Part shown: positions 1 to 6,256 of the stretch, in pieces | Position numbering within the stretch: position 1 is the first letter of the stretch | How the letters are laid out: every line of letters starts with the position of its first letter | NCBI GenBank assembly: GCA_903953065.1 | Contig: CAJBIG010000110.1 | Coordinates: forward strand, 1-8,482 | Reading direction: 5' to 3' | Length of the DNA: 8,482 nt | Origin: an uncultured Solirubrobacterales bacterium | Lineage (GTDB): Bacteria > Actinomycetota > Thermoleophilia > Solirubrobacterales > Solirubrobacteraceae | Program-made: the position numbers and the translations under genes | The notes under the pieces: model-generated | Database searches by the model: none | Seen by the model: the letters and a program-made list of their open reading frames with translations, nothing else | Told to the model about the DNA's origin: nothing

Positions 1-198
1 CCAGCAAAGCCGGCCACCGGCGGTTCGAACCTGGACGCACATCCGGGCCAGGTGTTCAGACCCGGAGGTACGCATGCTGTTGAGTTTTCAAAGACCGACA
101 CACCTCTGCGGGAAGGGGATTCCTTCTCGAGGGGCGCCCGGCGACATGCGCCGAGAACCGGATTGCAGTTCGGAGCAACTTCGCCCCGCTTACAACCG
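1..198 (-). other. Putative 5' leader of a ribosomal RNA operon (16S gene lies left of the window)
   Basis: Read on the minus strand, this stretch has no convincing ORF. It contains a boxA-type antitermination motif (77-94) of the kind found ahead of 16S and 23S genes in Gram-positive bacteria. The 16S 5' end (the conserved TTTGATCCTGGCTCAG block) is not present, so the mature rRNA would begin left of position 1. Downstream of boxA there is a 6-bp hairpin (TCCGGG 42-47 with CCCGGA 61-66). Other small hairpins are possible at 112-126 and 133-152. The leader's 5' boundary is set by the candidate promoter at 205-213. That this is an rRNA leader rather than another antiterminated transcript is inferred from the motif alone. 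Confidence 0.6.
77..94 (-). promoter_or_regulatory. boxA-like rRNA antitermination site
   Basis: The minus strand reads TCTTTGAAAACTCAACAG. It closely matches the TTTGAAAACT/TTTGAGAACTCAA blocks that precede 16S (and 23S) genes in Bacillus, Clostridium and actinobacteria, where NusB/NusE (S10) load onto the nascent RNA to prevent premature termination. The orientation gives the direction of the presumed rRNA operon, away from tyrS and out of the left edge. The motif match is seen directly; its function is family knowledge. Confidence 0.65.
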
Positions 199-204
199 CT
201 CTGC

Positions 205-213
205 ATCGTAGCA
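205..213 (-). promoter_or_regulatory. Candidate extended -10 promoter for the rRNA leader
   Basis: The minus strand reads TGCTACGAT, an extended -10 (TGn plus TACGAT) 16 bases after the end of the tyrS stop codon. With a 17-base spacer the -35 hexamer would be GATAAA (228-233), which includes the stop codon itself and is a poor match to TTGACA, so the call rests on the extended -10. It is correctly placed to drive the boxA-containing leader independently of tyrS. Transcription would start near 198. Confidence 0.35.
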
Positions 214-228
214 GGATTCCGCGCAGCT

Positions 229-1419
229 TTATCGGTTCTGGTCGAAGCGTTTGAAGCGCCGACGCCCGATTTGCACGACTGCGCCGGAGAGCAGTTCCGC
301 GCTGACATCCAGCACGCCGGCATCGACCGGCTCGCCATCGACCTTTACACCGCCCTGCTCGACCAAACGCCGGGCCTCGGAGCGCGAGATGCCGAAGGCT
401 TCTGAGAGCACCACCGGCAAGTGAACGGATCCGTCGGAGGATTCGAACGCGAACGCGTCGACCTCGTCGGGTACCTCGTGTTCGACAAACTGACTGACGA
501 ATTGCGCTTCGGCGCGATCGGCGGCCGCAGAGTCGTGGAACCGGGCGACTATTGCTTTCGCCAAGGCTACTTTGGTGTCCCGTGGGCCTGTCCCGTCGGG
601 CGGGGCGGCGATCGCAAGAAGATCGAACCAGCCGGGCATCGCCTCGTCGGGCAGTCGCATCGTGCGGCCAAACATCTCGTCGGCGCTTGCCTCAATCGCG
701 ATCTCATTGCCCTTCGTCTTTGACATCTTCTCGATCCCGTCGATACCGGTCAGAATCGGCATCGTCATTACCGCCTGCTCTGCCATTCCGTAGTGGCGCT
801 GAATGTCGCGGCCAAGCAGGATGTTGAACGTCTGGTCGGTTCCTCCTATTTCAACATCGGAAGCGATCGCGACCGAGTCATAGCCCTGCATCAGTGGATA
901 GAGGAGCTCAAGGATTGAGATCGGTGCGCCGGACTTGTAGCGGTTCGCGAAATCTTCCCGCTCGAGTAGCTGCGCGACGGTCGTCGTTCGCACGAGGCTG
1001 AGCAGGTCGGCCATCGGCATGTCAAGCCATTCACTGTTGTAGCGCAGCTCATAGCGGTCAGGAGCCTGGTCAAGAATGCGACCCGCCTGCGCTTCGTAGC
1101 TCTGGGCGTTGGCAACGATCTCCTCGGGAGTCAACACAGGGCGCGTCTCGGAACGCCCGCTCGGATCGCCAACCCGCGCCGTGTAATCGCCGACGATCAG
1201 CACGACGCGATGCCCCTGGTCCTGGAACTCGCGCAGCTTTGTCAGCACGACCGAGTGGCCGAGATGGATGTCGGGGGCAGTGGGATCCAGGCCCAGCTTT
1301 ACGCGGAGCTGCCTCCCCTCCTTCTCCGCCAGTTCCAGTTTGGCCTCAAGCGCGCCGGCTGGAAGAGCCTCAGCGGCGTTGGCGGTCAGCTGTGCGGATT
1401 TTGAAGCGGCGGATTCCAT
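229..1419 (-). CDS. tyrS: Tyrosyl-tRNA synthetase
   Basis: Class I aminoacyl-tRNA synthetase that activates tyrosine with ATP and charges tRNA-Tyr in the cytoplasm. From the chosen ATG it is 396 aa, a normal length for bacterial TyrRS. Residues 36-90 form the start of the Rossmann fold with the HIGH-type motif HLGH (52-55) and VGDYTARVGDPSGRS. Y174, Q178 and D181 have the spacing expected of tyrosine-pocket residues, followed by GGTDQ (192-196). The KMSKS loop reads KMSKT (231-235). A C-terminal S4 RNA-binding domain spans about 331-392. An upstream in-frame GTG at 1459-1461 would add 14 residues of unconvincing sequence (EASCSVLRLALPL); neither start has a Shine-Dalgarno. A weak TAGCAT hexamer (1428-1433) 8 bases before the ATG would allow a leaderless transcript. 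The gene is divergent from the PBP gene and reads toward the rRNA leader with no obvious terminator. Confidence 0.96.
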   Translation of the reverse strand: MESAASKSAQLTANAAEALPAGALEAKLELAEKEGRQLRVKLGLDPTAPDIHLGHSVVLTKLREFQDQGHRVVLIVGDYTARVGDPSGRSETRPVLTPEEIVANAQSYEAQAGRILDQAPDRYELRYNSEWLDMPMADLLSLVRTTTVAQLLEREDFANRYKSGAPISILELLYPLMQGYDSVAIASDVEIGGTDQTFNILLGRDIQRHYGMAEQAVMTMPILTGIDGIEKMSKTKGNEIAIEASADEMFGRTMRLPDEAMPGWFDLLAIAAPPDGTGPRDTKVALAKAIVARFHDSAAADRAEAQFVSQFVEHEVPDEVDAFAFESSDGSVHLPVVLSEAFGISRSEARRLVEQGGVKVDGEPVDAGVLDVSAELLSGAVVQIGRRRFKRFDQNR

Positions 1420-1534
1420 CAGGGGCAATGCTAGTCTGAGTACAGAGCAGGACGCCTCCACTATCGGTTGCGGCTTGCGGAGCTTGATGGTGTTTTTGCC
1501 GCCGTTGCGCGCGTCTTCGCCTCAGCAGACACTG
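1420..1534. promoter_or_regulatory. Divergent intergenic region between tyrS and the PBP gene
   Basis: These 115 bases must hold the start signals of two divergent genes. On the minus strand TAGCAT (1428-1433) could be a -10 for a leaderless tyrS message, but no good -35 lies 16-18 bases upstream. On the plus strand no clear -35/-10 pair is visible. A GGAG at 1479-1482 precedes an alternative in-frame ATG (1487-1489) for the PBP. If tyrS used the GTG at 1461 and the PBP the ATG at 1487, the gap would shrink to 25 bases, which argues against using both upstream starts. Confidence 0.35.
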
Positions 1535-3760
1535 ATGACTGAAGAGAACGAAGAGACCCCCACCGTCGGCGCTGACGACGTTCCCCTCGCGCCGGTTCCG
1601 CGCGTGCGCAAGCCACGCGTCAAACGCCTGCGGATGATCTTGATCACAGTTCCCCTGATCGCGCTCGCAATCGTCTCGACCATCTTCGGGATGATGATGG
1701 CGGTCGCGTCCGAGCTGCCGAACTTGCAGAGCGAAAACGGCTTCAAGACCGCCCGCAACTCGGTTCTGCTCGACACGCTCGGAAGGCCTTTGGGGATTCT
1801 GAAGAGCACTCGCAACCGCGTTCTTATCCCCTACTCGGACATCTCGCCTTTCATGAGAAGCGCTGTGATCTCGGTCGAAGACCAACGCTTCTACGAGAAT
1901 AATGGCGTCGATCCCCGCGGAATCCTGCGGGCCTTTGTCCAAGACACCCTCGCCGGCGGCTCGCGTCAGGGTGGGTCCACGATTACGCAGCAATTCGTCA
2001 AGAACGCCCTTGAGGCGCAAGATGAGCGCACAGTCCCACAGAAGCTGCGCGAGTCTGCGCTCGCCTACCACCTCACTCGCAAGTGGTCGAAAGAGAAGAT
2101 TCTCAGCGAATATCTGAACTCGATCTACTTCGGCAACGGCGCCTATGGAATCGAATCGGCCGCGCGTGTTTATTTCGGCCGCGACGCCAACCACCTCGGT
2201 TGCGGCGTCAAGGAACGGCCCTGCGCGGCAGAGCTAAACGCTGCCGAGGCCGCGCTGCTCACTGCCGTCATTGCCAACCCCTCGGCATTCGACCCGGTCG
2301 CCAATCCCCAGGACGCGCTGAAGCGCAGAAACATCGTTCTTGGCAAGATGCGAGACCAGGGCCGGATCTCGAGCGCAGAATATGAGCAGGCAAGCGCCGA
2401 GGGGCTGCCTGCACTAGTCGTCTCGCCATCTGTTGACACAAAAGTCCCTTACTTCACGACTTGGGTCAGCCAACAGCTCGTCGACCACTTCGGCGCGAGG
2501 CGAGCGTTCGAGGGCGGACTGCGCGTGCGCACGACGCTCGACCTTGACCTTCAGCAGGCCGCCCAGCAGGCTGTTGACCAGAACCTTTCCGATCCCGGCG
2601 GTCCGTCGGCGGCGGTGGTTGTCATCGACAACAAGACCGGAGAAGTAAAGGCGATGATCGGCGGCCGTGATTATCAGGAGCGGCCCTTTAATCTGGCTAC
2701 GCAGGGTCAGCGGCAACCAGGATCGACCGTCAAGCCCTTCATCCTCGCTGCCGCGCTGAGGAAAGGTTACGGGCTCGGTTCGGTCTGGGAATCGCGCAAG
2801 CGCGTCTTCGACGTTCCCGGCGATGACGGCGAGATGTTCACGGTGAACAACTTCGATAACTCATACGCTGGGACGCGCGACCTCGGCTCTGCGTTGACGG
2901 TCTCCGATAACGCTGTCTTCGCCGCTGTTGGTCTCAAAACCGGTACCAAGCGGATTTCGAAGCTGATCACAAAGATGGGCGTTCGCTCGCCGGTCTCCAC
3001 CAACCCAGCGATGACGCTCGGGGCTTTCAAACAGGGTGTCTCGGTACTCGATTGGGCGCATGCCTACCAAAGCTTCGCGGCCGGTGGAAAGCGGATCTCA
3101 GGCTCGCTCGGTGCGCCCGAGCGCGGCCCCGTCGGCATCGCGGATGTTCGCGATGTTTCGACCGATGACCTGATCTCGCGCAATCGGGTTCGCAGCAAGC
3201 GCGTTATTTCGCCGGAGCTCAGCCGAGCCGTAACGCAGCAGATGCAGACGGTCGTCAGCAGTGGGACCGGTCGCGTCGCACAGTACGGCGGCTTCGCGGC
3301 CGGAAAGACCGGCACCACGGAGAACTTCGGCGACGCATGGTTTGCCGGTTTCACCGATCGATACACGATCGCGGTCTGGGTTGGCTACGCCGACCAGACC
3401 CAGCCAATGAAGACCGAGTACGCGGGCAGCCCGGTTGCTGGCGGCACGATCCCAGCACAGATCTGGCACGACTTCGTTATCCAAGTTCAGTCGATTATGG
3501 AGAACAGGGCCGCGAAGAAGAACGGCAAAGCAGTCGACGGCAGCTCATCAGCCGGCGCGTTGGAGACGCTCAACTCCGGCTCAGGTTCAGACAGCGGCGG
3601 TGGAAGCACCGGCGGCGGTCAGGGCACTGGCGGCGGTGGTGGCGGCGGGGGCGGTGGCGATCAGACACCTGCCCCGGCTCCAACTCCTGCACCGGCACCG
3701 GCACCCACTCCTCAAGCGCCGGCCGGTGACGGCGGCGGAACCCAGGCGCCCAGCGGCTGA
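1535..3760 (+). CDS. Class A (bifunctional) penicillin-binding protein, PonA/MrcA type
   Basis: Membrane-anchored peptidoglycan synthase (741 aa) that polymerises lipid II and cross-links stem peptides outside the membrane. A basic cytoplasmic N-terminus (about 1-33) precedes one transmembrane helix (about 34-58). The GT51 domain shows E115-D116 in VEDQRFYENNG, GGSTITQQ (about 147-154), and RKWSKEKILSEYLN (about 182-195). In the first motif the common His of EDxxFxxH is Asn122. The transpeptidase domain has the full set: SxxK (S397-K400, STVK), SxN (S457-D458-N459) and KTGT (591-594). A linker insertion carries two cysteines (C223, C230). The tail after about 665 is Ser/Gly-rich, then a glycine run (about 699-708), then Pro-Ala repeats. 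The start is the ATG before TEENEE. The ATG at 1487 adds 16 residues and has a GGAG upstream, so it remains possible. The gene converges on argH, 13 bases apart. Confidence 0.95.
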   Translation: MTEENEETPTVGADDVPLAPVPRVRKPRVKRLRMILITVPLIALAIVSTIFGMMMAVASELPNLQSENGFKTARNSVLLDTLGRPLGILKSTRNRVLIPYSDISPFMRSAVISVEDQRFYENNGVDPRGILRAFVQDTLAGGSRQGGSTITQQFVKNALEAQDERTVPQKLRESALAYHLTRKWSKEKILSEYLNSIYFGNGAYGIESAARVYFGRDANHLGCGVKERPCAAELNAAEAALLTAVIANPSAFDPVANPQDALKRRNIVLGKMRDQGRISSAEYEQASAEGLPALVVSPSVDTKVPYFTTWVSQQLVDHFGARRAFEGGLRVRTTLDLDLQQAAQQAVDQNLSDPGGPSAAVVVIDNKTGEVKAMIGGRDYQERPFNLATQGQRQPGSTVKPFILAAALRKGYGLGSVWESRKRVFDVPGDDGEMFTVNNFDNSYAGTRDLGSALTVSDNAVFAAVGLKTGTKRISKLITKMGVRSPVSTNPAMTLGAFKQGVSVLDWAHAYQSFAAGGKRISGSLGAPERGPVGIADVRDVSTDDLISRNRVRSKRVISPELSRAVTQQMQTVVSSGTGRVAQYGGFAAGKTGTTENFGDAWFAGFTDRYTIAVWVGYADQTQPMKTEYAGSPVAGGTIPAQIWHDFVIQVQSIMENRAAKKNGKAVDGSSSAGALETLNSGSGSDSGGGSTGGGQGTGGGGGGGGGGDQTPAPAPTPAPAPAPTPQAPAGDGGGTQAPSG

Positions 3761-3773
3761 GTCGACAGCGGAT
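3761..3773. other. 13-base convergent gap between the PBP gene and argH
   Basis: The plus-strand PBP stop (TGA, 3758-3760) and the minus-strand argH stop (TAA, 3774-3776) are separated only by a gap containing GTCGAC. There is no room for a separate terminator, and no GC hairpin with a T-run is visible on either strand here. Any termination signals must lie inside the opposing gene ends, for example in the GC-rich Gly/Pro tail of the PBP gene. Confidence 0.8.
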
Positions 3774-5132
3774 TTAGCCTAGGAGCGCGCGCGCAGCGGC
3801 GAGCTGTTCGCGGACACGGACCAAAGCTGTGCCGCCTTCGCTGGCTTTCGATTCGAGCCAGCCGTCTTGAGCGAGGAGAGCAACCGCTTCGTCGTCCAGT
3901 TCGGTGCTATATCCGCGAAGCTCATCGAGCGTAAGCGAGCTCAGCTGCCGGTCGGCGGCGAGCGCCTCGCGCACAATTCGCCCAACGAGCGCGTGGCTCT
4001 CCCGGAACGGAACGCCGCGCCGAACCAGAAGGTCGGCGAGGTCGGTGGCGGCAATCATTCCATCCGCGGCTGCTTCGGACATTCGATCGCGGTCGAAACG
4101 CGCGCCCTCAACCATCCCGGTCGCAGCAGCGAGTGCAAGCGCGAGAGTGTCGACGCCGTCGAAGAGATATTCCTTGTCTTCCTGCATGTCCTTGTTGTAT
4201 GCCAGCGGCAGCGCGTGGAGTACGCTCAAGAAGGACGAGAGGTCTCCGACTACACGCGGCGCTTTTGCCCGCAGCAGCTCTGCGGCGTCGGGATTCTTCT
4301 TCTGCGGCATCAGCGACGACCCGCTGGTCCAGCGATCTGGCAGCTCAACGAATCCGAACTCCTGGCTTGACCAAAGCACCAGCTCGGCGCCCAAGCGGGA
4401 AAGGTGCGTGGCACAAAGCGCAGAGGCCGATAGGCAATCAACTATGAAATCGCGGTTGCTTACAGCGTCGAGCGAGTTCGCAGTGACACCTTCAAAGCCG
4501 AGCTCGTCGGCAACGCGACCCCGATCGGTGTCGAAATTAACGCCGGCGAGGGCTCCCGAACCGAGCGGCAGGAGACTGCACTGCGAAGCGACGAACTGAA
4601 AGCGTTGACGATCGCGGCTCAACATCCAGACGTAGGCGAGCAGATGGTGAGAGAGGTAGACCGGCTGCGCCCGCTGGAGGTGCGTGTAACCGGGAAGCGC
4701 CCAATCGATGTGCGATTCAGCAGCCTCAATCAGCGCGGCGATCAGCCGCTCGATCGCGGCGATACTGCTCGCGGCAGCTTCGCGCGTGAAGAGGATCAGG
4801 TCTGTTGCGACCTGGTCGTTGCGTGAGCGTGCCGTGTGAATCCTCCCCCCCGCCTCGCCTGCGATCTCACTGACGCGCCGCTCGATCGCCATGTGAATAT
4901 CTTCGTCGCTCTGCTCGAATGGGAAGATCCCCGCTTCCAGCTCCCCTTCGACTGCCGAGAGCGCATCGGCGATGACACCGGCATCTTCCGCCCCGATTAT
5001 TCCCTGTGCAGCGAGCATCGCGACGTGCGCGCGCGACTGTGCGACGTCAAATGGCCATAGACGCTTGTCGACGTCGAGCGACCGATTGATCGCGTCGAAG
5101 TCTGGATCCGGCGGTTCGCTGAAGCGGTTCAT
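3774..5132 (-). CDS. argH: Argininosuccinate lyase
   Basis: Cleaves argininosuccinate to arginine and fumarate, the last step of arginine synthesis; a cytosolic homotetramer of the fumarase/aspartase superfamily. At 452 aa the length is typical. Visible signatures are the N-terminal SLDVDKRLWPFDV block, HTARSRNDQVATD (99-111), GYTHLQRAQP (148-157, with the Thr-His pair of the active site), and the superfamily signature GSSLMPQKKNPD (271-282) with the mobile-loop serine. YNKDMQEDKEYLFD (about 312-325) is also characteristic. The ATG lies 12 bases after the stop of the DegT-family gene, without a strong Shine-Dalgarno, so it is probably the last gene of the ilvE-cimA-degT-argH operon and translated by coupling. 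The usual arginine partner argG is not in the window. All key motifs are intact, so it should be active. Confidence 0.97.
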   Translation of the reverse strand: MNRFSEPPDPDFDAINRSLDVDKRLWPFDVAQSRAHVAMLAAQGIIGAEDAGVIADALSAVEGELEAGIFPFEQSDEDIHMAIERRVSEIAGEAGGRIHTARSRNDQVATDLILFTREAAASSIAAIERLIAALIEAAESHIDWALPGYTHLQRAQPVYLSHHLLAYVWMLSRDRQRFQFVASQCSLLPLGSGALAGVNFDTDRGRVADELGFEGVTANSLDAVSNRDFIVDCLSASALCATHLSRLGAELVLWSSQEFGFVELPDRWTSGSSLMPQKKNPDAAELLRAKAPRVVGDLSSFLSVLHALPLAYNKDMQEDKEYLFDGVDTLALALAAATGMVEGARFDRDRMSEAAADGMIAATDLADLLVRRGVPFRESHALVGRIVREALAADRQLSSLTLDELRGYSTELDDEAVALLAQDGWLESKASEGGTALVRVREQLAAARALLG

Positions 5133-5144
5133 TGCTCGCCGAGT

Positions 5145-6254
5145 CTAGGTCTGACCGAGCGTCTCGCGCAGCGCTGCACAGACACGTTCAACTTGAGCCT
5201 CTGTCATCTCCGGGAAGAACGGCAGCGCAATCGACTGCGCGGCGACCGCCTCACAGACTGGGAACTCGCCTTCCCGGTGGCCAAACTGCTCGCGGTAGTA
5301 GGCCATCAAGTGGATTGCCGGGAGGTACGGCTTGCTCTGAATGTCGAGCGCTGCCAGGGCGCGGATTGTGCCATCGCGGTCAAATTCAGCGGGCAACTGA
5401 ACGACAAAGACGAACCAGCCGCGGCGTTCGTCTCCCCGGTCTGCGCACGGGAGGGTCAACCCCTCTATGCCGCGCAGCCCCTCGTAGTAGAGCTCGGCCA
5501 CGCGGCGACGGTCGGCGAGCATTCCGTCGAGCCGAGCAAGCTGGGCGATTCCCAGCGCGCAGGCGATATCGCTGAGCCTGAAGTTGAAGCCGAGACGGTC
5601 ATGATCGAGCCAGTCCATGTCCGGAGCCCGACCCTGATTGCGCTCCGAGTCGATCCGCTCCTTGATCGAGAGGTCGCCAACCGTGACCATGCCGCCCTCG
5701 CCGGTGGTCATCTGCTTGTTGGCGTAGAAACCGAAGATCGCCGGGTGGCCACGGCCGCCGACCGCTGTGCCGTCAGCGTAACGGGCGCCGAGTGCCTCAC
5801 AGGCGTCCTCAACGATCGGCAGGCCGAGCGCCTCCAACGGCGCCATGTCGGTCGGGTAGCCGAAGATGTGCACGGGAAGTATCGCAGTCGTTCGATCGGT
5901 GACTGCGGCCGCAGCCGCCTGCGGATCGAGCGTCAGCGTCACCGGATCAATGTCTGCAAAGACGGGGGTCGCGCGTTCCATGACGCAGACGTTTGCGCTC
6001 GCAACGAATGAAAGCGGCGAAGTCACGACCTCATCACCATCGCTCACCCCGACCGCACGAAGCGCCAACTGGAGGCCGGCCGTGCCGCTCGATACTGCGC
6101 TGGCGTAGCTCGCGTCGACGCGGCTTGCGAACAATTCTTCGAACGCCGGAACACGAGGCCCGAGCGAAAGCTGGCCGGAGCGCAGGACGTCAAGAACTGC
6201 CTGCTCTTCTTCGGCGCCGATGACAGGCCTCGCGAGAGGAATCATCTCGCCCAT
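5145..6254 (-). CDS. DegT/DnrJ/EryC1/StrS-family PLP aminotransferase
   Basis: A fold-type I PLP enzyme of 369 aa, the normal size for the family that transaminates keto groups on nucleotide-linked sugars (perosamine, ArnB, PseC and StrS-like enzymes). Visible elements are IPLARPVIGAEEEQAVLDVLRSG at the N-terminus, the phosphate-binding SSGTAGLQLAL (55-65), PVHIFGYPTDM (127-137), the cofactor-contacting VEDACEALGA (148-157), the Schiff-base lysine K180 in FYANKQMTTGEGG, FNFRLSDIACALGIAQL (223-239) and the C-terminal SKPYLPAIHLMAYYREQFG block (307-325). The chosen ATG (6252-6254) lies 2 bases after the cimA stop, with AAGGA further upstream; the ATG 3 codons later is an alternative, while longer forms run into cimA. 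The catalytic residues are intact. The substrate cannot be read from sequence: a nucleotide sugar is the family default, but the operon partners are all amino-acid enzymes and no other sugar gene is visible. Confidence 0.92.
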   Translation of the reverse strand: MGEMIPLARPVIGAEEEQAVLDVLRSGQLSLGPRVPAFEELFASRVDASYASAVSSGTAGLQLALRAVGVSDGDEVVTSPLSFVASANVCVMERATPVFADIDPVTLTLDPQAAAAAVTDRTTAILPVHIFGYPTDMAPLEALGLPIVEDACEALGARYADGTAVGGRGHPAIFGFYANKQMTTGEGGMVTVGDLSIKERIDSERNQGRAPDMDWLDHDRLGFNFRLSDIACALGIAQLARLDGMLADRRRVAELYYEGLRGIEGLTLPCADRGDERRGWFVFVVQLPAEFDRDGTIRALAALDIQSKPYLPAIHLMAYYREQFGHREGEFPVCEAVAAQSIALPFFPEMTEAQVERVCAALRETLGQT

Positions 6255-6256
6255 AG

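Noticed and set aside
17..38. GGTTCGAACC resembling a tRNA T-loop near the left edge
   Set aside because: Neither strand gives a 5-bp T-stem around the TTCGAAC loop, and no acceptor, D or anticodon arm can be built; it is just a short palindrome in the rRNA leader.
111..152. Possible terminator hairpins (112-126 and 133-152) after tyrS
   Set aside because: The stems are only 5 bp with no following T-run on the minus strand, so they are more likely rRNA leader structure than a terminator.
52..405. Plus-strand ORF of 117 codons over the tyrS 3' end and leader
   Set aside because: Its product matches no family I know; the second half is antisense to the S4 domain of tyrS and the first half covers the boxA/leader region.
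1268..1534. Long N-terminal extension of the PBP reading frame
   Set aside because: It is the antisense shadow of the tyrS N-terminus and then intergenic DNA; the Ser/Ala-rich product precedes a normal cytoplasmic PBP N-terminus starting at 1535 (or 1487).
1370..2194. Minus-strand ORF of 274 codons opposite the PBP gene
   Set aside because: It is a high-GC antisense shadow with no recognisable domain, overlapping the tyrS and PBP coding sequence and rich in Arg/Asp/Ala as expected for frame shadows.
3598..3730. GGC/CCG-rich stretch looking like a simple-sequence repeat
   Set aside because: It stays in frame and encodes the Gly-rich and Pro-Ala tail of the PBP, so it is coding low complexity rather than a separate repeat element.
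3904..4599. Plus-strand ORF of 231 codons opposite argH
   Set aside because: The product is Ser/Arg-rich without domain features and lies wholly antisense to conserved argH motifs.
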